A DNA stretch of 17,624 nucleotides from Gammaproteobacteria bacterium (GTDB taxonomy: Bacteria > Pseudomonadota > Gammaproteobacteria > Pseudomonadales > Azotimanducaceae): contig JABIVN010000512.1 of assembly GCA_018667205.1 (NCBI GenBank), positions 1 through 17,624 on the forward strand. Direction: 5' to 3'. The position numbers and the translations under genes were made by a program. This document shows, one piece after another, positions 1-6,928 of this stretch (the first letter of the stretch is position 1; each line of letters starts with the position of its first letter). Below the pieces are notes generated by a model that was not told where the DNA came from, did no database searches, and worked only from the letters and a program-made list of their open reading frames with translations.

Positions 1-1458
1 AACCCGATTGTCATGATTAATAAGATAGACCGCGACGGAGCACGCCCAGACTGGGTGGTTGACGAGGTGTTTGAGCTATTTGACCAATTAGGCGCAAATG
101 ACGAGCAGTTGGACTTCCCAGTGATCTATGGCTCGGCGATACAAGGTCGTGCTGGACTCACTCCAGATGCGTTGGATGATGACCTAAGCTGTCTGCTTGA
201 GGCTATCATCGAAAAGGTTCCACCACCTGCGACCGACATAAATGGACCGTTACAGATGCAGATTAGTGCGCTGGATTTCAGTAACTACGTTGGTGTCATT
301 GGGCTTGGGAGAATCACCCGTGGCGAGATAGTGACCGGAGACCAGGTGGTTGTGGTGTCTCGGGACGGTGAAGAAAGGAAAGGCAAAATTCTCCAGGTGA
401 TGGGTTATAAAGGGCTGGAACGAGCAGCCGTTGAACGAGCTTCTGCCGGGGATATTGTTTGTGTCAGCGGGGTAGAGGGTATAAAAATTTCGGACACGAT
501 CTGTGCCGTGGGACATCCTGAAGCATTGCCAGCGCTCCAGGTAGATGAACCTACGATCTCGATGACATTCCAGGTTAATACTTCTCCTTTTGCGGGTCTT
601 GATGGAAAATTTGTCACCAGCCGCCATCTTAAAGAGCGACTGGCAAAGGAACTGCTTTATAACGTCGCGCTTCGAGTTGAACCGACAGCAAGCGCCGATA
701 AATTCAAAGTATCTGGTCGGGGGGAGCTACATTTATCCGTCTTGATTGAAACAATGCGACGCGAAGGCTACGAGTTGGCAGTGGGACGGCCAGAAGTTAT
801 CTTCCGTGAGGTCGATGGGACGGTGGAAGAGCCGTTTGAGGACTTGATGCTCGATATTAACGATGAGCACCAGGGAAGTGCCATGGAGGAATTGGGGCTT
901 CGGAAAGCGACCATGACCAATATGATGCCTGATGGGGCAGGGCGTACCAGACTAGAATTCAATATACCAACGCGGGCATTAATTGGCTTCAGGTCAGAAT
1001 TTATGACCATAACATCGGGGACGGGGATAATGAATAGTGTATTTTCCCACTACGGAGCGGTCGTGAGTGAAGATTCCTCGACGCGCACCAACGGTGTGCT
1101 GGTGTCAATGGCAAGCGGGAAAAGCGTGGCGTTCTCGCTCAATAACTTACAAGCTCGGGGCAGGCTTTTTGTGGGTCCGAATGTGGAGATTTATGAGGGG
1201 ATGATTGTGGGTTTGCACTCCAGAGGAAATGACTTGCCGGTTAATCCGATAAAGGAGAAACAGCTAACCAATGTTCGAGCCTCTGGAACGGATGAAAATG
1301 TTATTCTGACGCCGCCGGTCAAACATTCCCTCGAGGCGGCGATTGAATTCATTAATGATGAAGAACTGGTCGAAGTTACGCCGAATCATTTGCGGTTACG
1401 TAAGAAGTTTCTCACTGAAAATGAACGTAAGCGAGCATCCAGGGAGAAAATGGCCTGA
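1..1458 (+). CDS. typA: Ribosome-associated GTPase TypA/BipA, 3' part
   Basis: The open frame enters from the left edge (N-P-I-V before Met at 13), so the first roughly 120 residues, with GTPase motifs G1-G3, lie outside the window. What remains is about 485 residues ending at TGA 1456-1458. It starts within the G4 motif (NKID, 16-27) and includes the G5 serine-alanine (YGSA). An EF-Tu-like beta-barrel follows (QMQISALDFSNYVGVIGLGRI). The EF-G-like domains contain SGRGELHLSVLIETMRREG and IGFRSEFMTITSGTG, and the TypA-specific C-terminal domain contains NVRASGTDENVILTPP and ELVEVTPNHLRLRK. TypA binds the 70S ribosome and helps 50S assembly and growth under stress or cold. The stop overlaps the next start (TGATG), so pip is probably translationally coupled to it. 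Identification is secure; only the 5' end is missing. Confidence 0.97.
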   Translation, partial: NPIVMINKIDRDGARPDWVVDEVFELFDQLGANDEQLDFPVIYGSAIQGRAGLTPDALDDDLSCLLEAIIEKVPPPATDINGPLQMQISALDFSNYVGVIGLGRITRGEIVTGDQVVVVSRDGEERKGKILQVMGYKGLERAAVERASAGDIVCVSGVEGIKISDTICAVGHPEALPALQVDEPTISMTFQVNTSPFAGLDGKFVTSRHLKERLAKELLYNVALRVEPTASADKFKVSGRGELHLSVLIETMRREGYELAVGRPEVIFREVDGTVEEPFEDLMLDINDEHQGSAMEELGLRKATMTNMMPDGAGRTRLEFNIPTRALIGFRSEFMTITSGTGIMNSVFSHYGAVVSEDSSTRTNGVLVSMASGKSVAFSLNNLQARGRLFVGPNVEIYEGMIVGLHSRGNDLPVNPIKEKQLTNVRASGTDENVILTPPVKHSLEAAIEFINDEELVEVTPNHLRLRKKFLTENERKRASREKMA

Positions 1459-2441
1459 TGTTTCCCCTTTACCCTGACATCAAACCCTATGCGCGGCATC
1501 AGTTAAAAGTTGATGATGTGCATGAGTTGTACGTGGATGAGAGCGGAACACCCGACGGGATACCCGTCGTATTTGTTCATGGCGGACCAGGGTCCGGTTG
1601 TGAGTTTAACTCCCGATGTTTTTTTAGCCCCGAGAAGTACCGCATTATCCTGTTTGATCAGCGAGGCGCTGGCCGCTCAACACCGCATACAGAGCTGACT
1701 GACAACACGACGAAACATCTTGTGTCTGACATGAACAGGATCCGTGAGCATCTGGGTATTGATAAATGGATCGTGTTTGGTGGTGGTTGGGGAGCAACGC
1801 TCGGTCTTGCTTATGCTGAAAAACATTCGGAAACAGTTCTTGGGCTGATTCTGAGGGGAGTCTTCCTGGGGCGTAGACAGGACATCGACTGGTTTAGTGA
1901 GGCAGGAACAAGTCTTTTCTTTCCTGATCACTGGGAGGACTTTATCTCGCCAGCCCTTAATAAGCGCGAAGCTGCAGGGGACGAAAAGCTAAGTAATTGC
2001 GAGGCGTATCACGAACTGATGATCCAGGACAACGAGTTGGCCCGGATGGCAGCTGCGAAAGCCTGGTCAACTTGGGAAGCACATGCCTCGACGCTTCACC
2101 CGGATACGCGACTGATTAAACATTTTTCAGATGGCGGTCGGGCGCATGCAAGATGCCTGATCGCAACGCACTATTTCAGAAATCAGTGTTTCCTTGAGCC
2201 TGAACAATTGCTTAAAAATGCCTCGGTCCTTAAGGACATTCCGGGAATTATCGTTCATGGTCGATTTGATTGCGTCAGCCCGCTGGATAATGCCCATCAG
2301 CTGCGGAAAGCGTGGCCAACATCACAGCTATACATAGTTCGGGAAGCCGGACACTCGGCGACTGAACCTGCAATGATCGATGCACTCATCCGTGCCACTC
2401 GGGATATGGCGCTCAGGTTTGAAGCCGACTTTCACGTTTAG
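1458..2441 (+). CDS. pip: Prolyl aminopeptidase (Pip) homologue with a substituted nucleophile
   Basis: A 327-residue alpha/beta-hydrolase of peptidase family S33, the usual length for proline iminopeptidase. Conserved features are the oxyanion motif HGGPG (41-45), FDQRGAGRST (66-75), LRGVF (132-136), WSTWE (203-207), the acid D271 in VHGRFDCVSP, and H299 in EAGHS. Oddly, the nucleophile elbow, normally GGSWG, reads GGGWG (108-112). Codon 1785-1787 is GGT, so Ser is Gly110. The ARIExHYF segment, whose Glu binds the substrate amino group in the Serratia enzyme, reads CLIATHYF (233-240), putting Ala at that Glu. The frame is otherwise clean and full length, so this looks like a maintained pseudoenzyme or one with changed activity, not a decaying gene. 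The start is the ATG overlapping the typA stop (TGATG). The family annotation is firm; aminopeptidase activity is doubtful. Confidence 0.9.
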   Translation: MFPLYPDIKPYARHQLKVDDVHELYVDESGTPDGIPVVFVHGGPGSGCEFNSRCFFSPEKYRIILFDQRGAGRSTPHTELTDNTTKHLVSDMNRIREHLGIDKWIVFGGGWGATLGLAYAEKHSETVLGLILRGVFLGRRQDIDWFSEAGTSLFFPDHWEDFISPALNKREAAGDEKLSNCEAYHELMIQDNELARMAAAKAWSTWEAHASTLHPDTRLIKHFSDGGRAHARCLIATHYFRNQCFLEPEQLLKNASVLKDIPGIIVHGRFDCVSPLDNAHQLRKAWPTSQLYIVREAGHSATEPAMIDALIRATRDMALRFEADFHV

Positions 2442-2453
2442 GCCCCTTTGACA

Positions 2454-2888
2454 GTGCTTGGCCTGATTCAACGAGTAACGGAGGCTTCGGTTGCCATTAA
2501 TGGTCAGGTTCATGGCGAAATTGGACCTGGTCTGTTGCTGCTTCTCGGCGTTCAGAAAGAAGATACACAAGAGAGAGCAGAGAAACTGCTTTCGAAGATC
2601 GTAAACTACCGCGTTTTCAATGACGAAAAAGGTCACATGAACCTTTCGCTAATAGACGTGAAAGGGTCGTTGCTGATTGTTTCTCAGTTCACTTTGGCTG
2701 CAGATACCCACAAAGGACTGCGTCCATCATTTTCTGCTGCTGCCCCACCGAAGCTCGCAGAAAGGCTCTACAACGGTTTTGTTGAAGCAGCCCGCCAGTT
2801 CGTGCCAGTTGAGACAGGCCAGTTTGGAGCAGATATGAAGGTGTCTTTGACGAACGACGGGCCTGTAACTTTCCAGCTTGATTCCTGA
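2454..2888 (+). CDS. dtd: D-aminoacyl-tRNA deacylase
   Basis: Dtd hydrolyses D-aminoacyl-tRNAs (and glycyl-tRNA-Ala) in the cytosol, keeping D-amino acids out of protein. The frame carries both family signatures: SQFTL, which lines the active site, and NDGPVTF near the C-terminus with the cis Gly-Pro motif used for chiral selection. I place the start at GTG 2454, giving M-L-G-L-I-Q-R-V, which matches the E. coli and Pseudomonas N-terminus (M-x-x-L-I-Q-R-V) and gives 144 residues. TTG at 2448 would add two residues and lies at better spacing (5 nt) from a weak AGG at 2440-2442, so it cannot be excluded. It lies 12 bp after pip and is probably cotranscribed with it. Its stop is 6 bp from the stop of the convergent tatC, and no terminator hairpin is visible between them. 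Confidence 0.96.
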   Translation: MLGLIQRVTEASVAINGQVHGEIGPGLLLLLGVQKEDTQERAEKLLSKIVNYRVFNDEKGHMNLSLIDVKGSLLIVSQFTLAADTHKGLRPSFSAAAPPKLAERLYNGFVEAARQFVPVETGQFGADMKVSLTNDGPVTFQLDS

Positions 2889-2894
2889 GTAAAT

Positions 2895-3719
2895 TCACCC
2901 ATTAACGTCAGCAGAATCATCTGAGCCGGTGTCTGCGAGGGCGTTGGATTGATCCAGTTTAAATACCCGAGCAAACAATATACCGGTTTCGAAGAGGAGC
3001 CACATGGGAAGGGCAAGTAACACCTGAGAGATGATGTCCGGTGGCGTTAACAGCATGCCTACAACAAAGCAGCCAACGATAACGTAGGCTCGTTTGCTGG
3101 CCATGGCGGCGGCAGATGTCGCACCCGTCCAGATTAAGAGCACCGTGGCGATTGGTATTTCGAAAGCGATACCAAAAGCGAAAAATAATTTCAGGACGAA
3201 ATCCAGGTAGCGATTAATATCTGTCATGACTGTGACGCCTTCTGGCGCTGCGGCAGTAAAGAAGCCAAAAACCAGCGGGAAGACCACATAAAAAGCGAAC
3301 GCGATTCCTGCGTAGAAAAGCAAAATGCTGCTGACCAGCAGTGGCATCGCGACTTTCTTTTCGTTTGAGTAAAGCCCTGGTGCAATAAAGCCCCAGATCT
3401 GGTGAAGTATGTATGGCATTGCGATAAATATCGATAGTACCAGCGATAGTTTAAACGGCGTTAAAAAGGGCGATGCGACGTCAGTGGCGATCATCGTTGC
3501 GCCTTCCGGCAGAAACTGTCGGAGTGGTTCAGATATGTAAGCGTAGATGTCGTTAGCTACATAAAACAAAGGCAGAAAAATAATCAGTACAGAAAGGATC
3601 GCATGCAGCAACCGAGTGCGCAGTTCAATAAGGTGATCTACCAGAGGTTGGCCGCCCGTGTCTTCTGAAGAAGTGTCTTGCAAAGAAGTGTCTTGTTGGA
3701 GGCCGTCTTTGTCAGTCAT
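2895..3719 (-). CDS. tatC: Sec-independent protein translocase TatC
   Basis: TatC is the polytopic receptor of the twin-arginine translocase and binds the RR signal peptide together with TatB in the inner membrane. The 274-residue protein shows six hydrophobic segments (about 36-56, 90-112, 124-150, 172-196, 211-223 and 228-251). Family motifs are [10 protein letters not shown] (29-38), [12 protein letters not shown] (111-122, with the signal-binding Glu120), FGIAFEIP (182-189, with Glu187) and LTPPD (224-228). The cytoplasmic N-terminus is longer than in E. coli and carries a five-residue repeat, [15 protein letters not shown] (9-23), encoded by near-identical 15-bp units. The ATG at 3719-3717 overlaps the TAA of a five-codon mini-ORF (TAATG) and has no good Shine-Dalgarno sequence. 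It is the last gene of the tatABC group. Confidence 0.98.
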   Translation of the reverse strand: MTDKDGLQQDTSLQDTSSEDTGGQPLVDHLIELRTRLLHAILSVLIIFLPLFYVANDIYAYISEPLRQFLPEGATMIATDVASPFLTPFKLSLVLSIFIAMPYILHQIWGFIAPGLYSNEKKVAMPLLVSSILLFYAGIAFAFYVVFPLVFGFFTAAAPEGVTVMTDINRYLDFVLKLFFAFGIAFEIPIATVLLIWTGATSAAAMASKRAYVIVGCFVVGMLLTPPDIISQVLLALPMWLLFETGILFARVFKLDQSNALADTGSDDSADVNG

Positions 3720-3817
3720 TATATTTGAGTAGTCATTATATTTGATTAGTCAGGGTCTTTGATTAGTCAGGGTCTTTGGTTAGTCAGGGTCTGTGATTAG
3801 TCAGGGTCTTTGGTCCG
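3716..3817. repeat. Six-unit 17-bp tandem repeat spanning the tatB end and tatC start
   Basis: Six consecutive 17-bp units begin at 3716, 3733, 3750, 3767, 3784 and 3801. On the + strand the first two read TCATTATATTTGAKTAG. The next three read TCAGGGTCTKTGRTTAG, and the last is TCAGGGTCTTTGGTCCG. On the coding (-) strand, units 3-5 repeat the last codons and stop of tatB (GACCCTGACTAA), and units 1-2 repeat the tatC start context (TATAATGACT). Unit 6 is the tatB coding end. The array therefore fills the 77-bp tatB-tatC gap and looks like replication-slippage expansion of a short ancestral junction. Confidence 0.95.
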
Positions 3818-4141
3818 AGACTCGCTCTTATCAGAGGGGGCAGGGGTTTCAACCTGTTCAACCGTGGCATTGATCGTTGTTCTGAGATCCTGACCGGCCT
3901 GCTGAAGGGTGTTTTTGGTTTCCTCCAATTCTTTCATGATGCTTTCGTTGTGCAGCTGTTGACGAATTTCATCTGCACCGATCTCGGATTCGATTTCTCG
4001 CCGAATACTGGCAAAGCTTCTTTGAATCCGGCCAATCCATAGTGAAATGGTGCGAATAGTTTCCGGAAGTTTTTCCGGCCCAATGACTAGCAGAGCGACT
4101 AGGCTAATGACCACTAGCTCCGGGAACCCTATGTCGAACAT
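3797..4141 (-). CDS. tatB: Sec-independent protein translocase TatB
   Basis: TatB pairs with TatC to recognise twin-arginine signal peptides. The 114-residue protein has the expected layout: [26 protein letters not shown], with one short N-terminal transmembrane helix (about 5-21) carrying the conserved Glu8, a hinge GPEKLP, then an amphipathic and charged helix (about 25-90) and a polar tail. It is shorter than E. coli TatB (171), with the difference in the poorly conserved tail. The C-terminus (KDPD-stop) lies inside the 17-bp repeat array, so array changes could alter the last residues. The ATG at 4141 is preceded by a weak GGAA. The tatA stop is 42 bp upstream and tatC 77 bp downstream, so the three genes form one group. 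Confidence 0.97.
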   Translation of the reverse strand: MFDIGFPELVVISLVALLVIGPEKLPETIRTISLWIGRIQRSFASIRREIESEIGADEIRQQLHNESIMKELEETKNTLQQAGQDLRTTINATVEQVETPAPSDKSESRTKDPD

Positions 4142-4183
4142 CTTATTTTCCGAAGTGTGGTTGGCGAGCAGGGGCGTTTAGCC

Positions 4184-4384
4184 TTAGTCTTTAGTGTCTT
4201 GCGTTGCTGCTAGTTCGGCGCTCTCGCTACCTTCTGCGTCAGCGGCCTTCTCATCACTGACAGCGGTTCGGAAACCCTTGATTGCGGAGCCCAGGTCGTT
4301 GCCAATCGACTTCAGTTTTGTGGTGCCAAAGAGCACCAGGACAATGACCAGGATGATGATAAGTTCTGTTATACCCAGGGACAT
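4184..4384 (-). CDS. tatA: Sec-independent protein translocase TatA
   Basis: TatA oligomerises to form the transport element of the Tat system. The 66-residue protein has an N-terminal transmembrane helix (ITELIIILVIVLVLFG, about 5-20), the conserved Phe19-Gly20 hinge and an amphipathic helix TTKLKSIGNDLGSAIKGFR (21-39). A short acidic tail rich in Asp, Glu and Ala follows. Lack of the TatB-type Pro-Glu start, and position first in the cluster, favour TatA over TatE or TatB. It has the strongest ribosome binding site in the cluster, which fits the excess of TatA over TatB and TatC known in other bacteria. It lies 34 bp after hisE and is probably transcribed from upstream. Confidence 0.97.
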   Translation of the reverse strand: MSLGITELIIILVIVLVLFGTTKLKSIGNDLGSAIKGFRTAVSDEKAADAEGSESAELAATQDTKD

Positions 4385-4389
4385 ATAGA

Positions 4390-4396
4390 CCTCCTT
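4390..4396 (-). promoter_or_regulatory. Strong Shine-Dalgarno sequence of tatA
   Basis: On the - strand AAGGAGG lies 5 nt before the tatA ATG (4384-4382). It is a perfect anti-16S match. tatB and tatC have only weak or no such sites, so translation probably sets TatA in excess. Confidence 0.8.
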
Positions 4397-4418
4397 GTGA
4401 CTAAAAGTTGTGTATTTT

Positions 4419-4748
4419 TCATTTCGATCTTGTGGCTTTTTCTTCCAGGCCGGATGTGCCGAACCTGCGCTCCAGTTCTTCCAGGACAGCTGCTGGTGAA
4501 GATTCCATATGGCTTAACAATACCATGGTGTGGAACCATAGGTCGGCTGTTTCCTTGACCAATTCGTTTACATTGCCAGAAGACTCGGCATCTTTCGCTG
4601 CAAGAATGACCTCTGTTGCCTCTTCGCCGACTTTCTCCAGAACCTTGTTGATCCCTTTTGCGTGTAGGCCAGCGACGTAAGACGTAGACGGGTCTGCATA
4701 CCTGCGTTCTTGTAGGATTACAGTCAGCCTTTCCAGAATGCTATCCAT
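4419..4748 (-). CDS. hisE: Phosphoribosyl-ATP pyrophosphatase HisE
   Basis: HisE hydrolyses phosphoribosyl-ATP to phosphoribosyl-AMP, the second step of histidine synthesis. The 109-residue all-helical protein has the MazG-like metal-binding motifs KVGEEATE (39-46) and ETADLWFH (66-73). In enteric bacteria this activity is fused to HisI. Here it is a separate gene that overlaps the end of hisI by 8 bp, as in Pseudomonas, so the two are probably translationally coupled. The other his genes are not in the window. Confidence 0.97.
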   Translation of the reverse strand: MDSILERLTVILQERRYADPSTSYVAGLHAKGINKVLEKVGEEATEVILAAKDAESSGNVNELVKETADLWFHTMVLLSHMESSPAAVLEELERRFGTSGLEEKATRSK

Positions 4749-5142
4749 CGGCGTAAATTTCCTTAGGGTCCTTCAGGACGGGTTCCGAGAGCTGCCAACC
4801 GTCTTGAGTTAACACCCTGAAAAAACAGGAGTTCCTACCCGTGTGGCAGGCAATTTTGCCCTTTTGCTCAACAGATAATGCTAACACATCGCCATCACAG
4901 TCAAGCTGGACGCTTTTCACCGCTTGTTCATGGCCCGATGACTCACCTTTGCGCCAGAGTTTGTTGCGAGATCGAGACCAGTAGGTGGCTAATCCGGTAT
5001 CAACTGTTTCAAGCAGCGCAGTTTTGTTCATCCAGGCGACCATCAGTATGCGGTGTGATTCGAAATCCTGGGCAATAACGGGGATAAGTCCGTCATCGTC
5101 AAAGCGGACTTCGTCAATCCAATTTGTGTTTGTTTGTTCCAT
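4741..5142 (-). CDS. hisI: Phosphoribosyl-AMP cyclohydrolase HisI
   Basis: HisI opens the purine ring of phosphoribosyl-AMP, the third step of histidine synthesis, using Zn and Mg. The 133-residue protein has the signature WSRSRNKLWRKGESSGH (55-71), the metal-binding DCDGD (81-85), and the cysteines C82, C99 and C106 (IACHTGRNSCF). It is the monofunctional form, length as expected. The ATG at 5142 is the only reasonable start; the next Met residues lie inside conserved sequence (MVAWMNK). No good Shine-Dalgarno sequence precedes it, and a consensus TATAAT lies only 10 bp upstream, so the transcript may be almost leaderless. It leads the run hisI-hisE-tatABC. Confidence 0.97.
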   Translation of the reverse strand: MEQTNTNWIDEVRFDDDGLIPVIAQDFESHRILMVAWMNKTALLETVDTGLATYWSRSRNKLWRKGESSGHEQAVKSVQLDCDGDVLALSVEQKGKIACHTGRNSCFFRVLTQDGWQLSEPVLKDPKEIYADG

Positions 5143-5152
5143 TGTGATCCCG

Positions 5153-5181
5153 ATTATACTATTTCAGATATTAGCGTAAAA
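5153..5181 (-). promoter_or_regulatory. Candidate promoter for hisI-hisE-tatABC
   Basis: The - strand has an exact TATAAT (5158-5153) with a weak -35, TTTTAC (5181-5176), at 17-bp spacing. Initiation would fall near 5146, only a few bases before the hisI ATG. The -10 is clear by eye; the -35 is poor and the start point is inferred. Confidence 0.5.
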
Positions 5182-5236
5182 TTCTTTACCGAAGACTGCA
5201 TGCTTAAAAATCTAAGATTTCATACCTAAATTCGTG

Positions 5237-5263
5237 TTTTTTTAACAAGGCGTGTTAAAAAAA
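5237..5263. repeat. AT-rich perfect inverted repeat after ubiB
   Basis: Arms of 11 bp, TTTTTTTAACA (5237-5247) and TGTTAAAAAAA (5253-5263), are perfectly complementary around the loop AGGCG. It starts 18 bp after the ubiB stop and upstream of hisI. The stem is nearly all A-T and no T-run follows it in the direction of ubiB transcription, so it is not a textbook terminator. It could be a binding site or a weak transcript-end structure. Confidence 0.7.
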
Positions 5264-5281
5264 GGCCGCGAGAATACCATG

Positions 5282-6928
5282 TCAGGTATGAACATACATC
5301 CAGTAGATCCCTAGCATTCCCAGCACGGCCCCGGGGATAATGGGATCAATGTCTGCTGCGTATCCCGTCACTGGGACGAGCAGGGAGAGGATTGCGCCGA
5401 TCAGGGCAAGGCCGCCCAGACGCTGGTATTTTGTGCGCTTGGTCCGTTCCCGTAGGGCTTGTCTTAGCTCTGCCAATGTTGCCATCTGGGCCCGGTTTTG
5501 TGCGCCTAAATCTCGAATTTCCACCATGGCGTCGTAGGCCAGGTCTGGAATTTCAGGGAGTTTGTCCAGCCATCTGGGCGCTTTCTCTGACATTCTTTTG
5601 ATAAGGCCAGTGACCCCGATTCTATCTTTCATCCACCTTTCCATAAATGGTGCGGCTGTTTCCCACAGATCGAGGTTTGGATATATCTGTCGACCCATGC
5701 CTTCAATGTTAATCAGTGTTTTTTGCAGAAGTACCAGTTGTGGTTGCACTTCCATATTGAACTTTCGTGCTGCATCAAAAAGCTCCAGCAGCACTATCCC
5801 AAAAGAAATGTCTTTTATCGGTTTCTGGAAAAATGGGTCGCATACTCGCCGAATAACCTCGGAAAATTCATTAATATCTGTATCAAAGGGAACCCAGCCG
5901 CTTTTTACATGTAGACGAGCGACTTCATGGTAGTCTCGGTGAAAAAACGCGAGGAGGTTTCTCGCCAGGTAGTCCTTGTCGTTTTCAGTCAAAGATCCCA
6001 TGATCGCGCAATCCAGGGCTATGTAAGTCGGATTGTCAGGATTTGTAATATCGACAAAGACATTCCCCGGGTGCATGTCCGCGTGGAAAAAATTATCTTC
6101 AAACACCTGCGAGAAAAATATTTCGACGCCAAGGTGTGCGAGTTTTTTTAGATCAACATTGTTGTCCTGCAGAGAGGGTAGGTCCGTTGCGGTAACGCCG
6201 TAGATTCGCTCCATCACCATGATGCGACTCGTTGAGCAGTTTTCATAAACTTCCGGAACGAAGAGCTTGCCTGACCCGGACCAGTTTTCACGCAGGCGTC
6301 TACTGTTGTCCGCTTCTAGTTTTAGGTCAAGTTCGTCAAGAATGATGGCCTCGTAGTCTTTGACGATGGCGGTCGGGTGCAAACGTCTTGCGTCCGGCCA
6401 GAACTTCTCGAGTAGATTGGCAAAAAAGTACATCAGCTTGATGTCGCGTTCGATAACCTTTCGGATGCCGGGTCGTATGACCTTCACCACAACCTCTTTT
6501 TCGACCGCACCAACGGGCATGGATGCAGCGTGCACCTGAGCCAGAGAAGCAGACGCGAGCGGAATGGAATCGAATGACGTAAATAGAGAGGGAATAGTGC
6601 CTTTGATTTCGTTTTCTATTATTTTTATCGCGACCTCGGCGCTAAACGGGGGAACTTGATCCTGAAGCTTTTGTAGTTCCTTGGACATTTCGTTGCTGAA
6701 GAGGTCTTTCCTGGTAGAGAGTATTTGGCCGAACTTGATGAAAACAGGCCCAAGTTCTTCAAGCGCCAATCTGGCTGACTCCGGCCCCGTGCTTTTAGGC
6801 TCAGGTAATCGTCTTAAAATCCATAGGAGCGCTGCGACATTACCTTTGCGGAACTCTTTAGGGATATTCCGATCCAGTCTAAGGCGCACGATGGTCAAAA
6901 GGATTCGGATAATCCGCAGGAAATTCAT
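5282..6928 (-). CDS. ubiB: Ubiquinone biosynthesis ATPase/kinase-like protein UbiB
   Basis: UbiB is an atypical protein-kinase-like ATPase (ABC1/ADCK/UbiB family) needed for ubiquinone assembly, possibly by extracting lipid precursors from the membrane. The 548-residue protein matches E. coli UbiB in length. It has the family KxGQ motif (KFGQ, 65-68), the Ala-rich nucleotide loop ASASLAQVH (125-133), the lysine K149 in VVVKV, DELDLKLEADN (198-208), the catalytic-loop FHADMHPGN (281-289) and the metal-binding D306 in LDCAIMGSL. That last motif is usually DCG, so the Gly-to-Ala change is a small oddity. Two C-terminal transmembrane segments follow (about 505-548). The ATG overlaps the ubiE stop (ATGA), with no ubiJ between them. 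Confidence 0.97.
   Translation of the reverse strand: MNFLRIIRILLTIVRLRLDRNIPKEFRKGNVAALLWILRRLPEPKSTGPESARLALEELGPVFIKFGQILSTRKDLFSNEMSKELQKLQDQVPPFSAEVAIKIIENEIKGTIPSLFTSFDSIPLASASLAQVHAASMPVGAVEKEVVVKVIRPGIRKVIERDIKLMYFFANLLEKFWPDARRLHPTAIVKDYEAIILDELDLKLEADNSRRLRENWSGSGKLFVPEVYENCSTSRIMVMERIYGVTATDLPSLQDNNVDLKKLAHLGVEIFFSQVFEDNFFHADMHPGNVFVDITNPDNPTYIALDCAIMGSLTENDKDYLARNLLAFFHRDYHEVARLHVKSGWVPFDTDINEFSEVIRRVCDPFFQKPIKDISFGIVLLELFDAARKFNMEVQPQLVLLQKTLINIEGMGRQIYPNLDLWETAAPFMERWMKDRIGVTGLIKRMSEKAPRWLDKLPEIPDLAYDAMVEIRDLGAQNRAQMATLAELRQALRERTKRTKYQRLGGLALIGAILSLLVPVTGYAADIDPIIPGAVLGMLGIYWMYVHT

Noticed and set aside
250..627. 125-codon open frame on the - strand inside typA
   Set aside because: It lies fully opposite typA, resembles no family, and is explained by codon bias of the sense gene.
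2882..2900. Terminator between the convergent dtd and tatC
   Set aside because: Only 6 bp separates the stops and I could not find a complementary stem with a T-run in the surrounding bases.
5237..5263. AT-rich inverted repeat as a terminator for ubiB
   Set aside because: The stem has almost no G-C pairs and no T-run follows it in the direction of ubiB transcription; kept only as an unexplained repeat.
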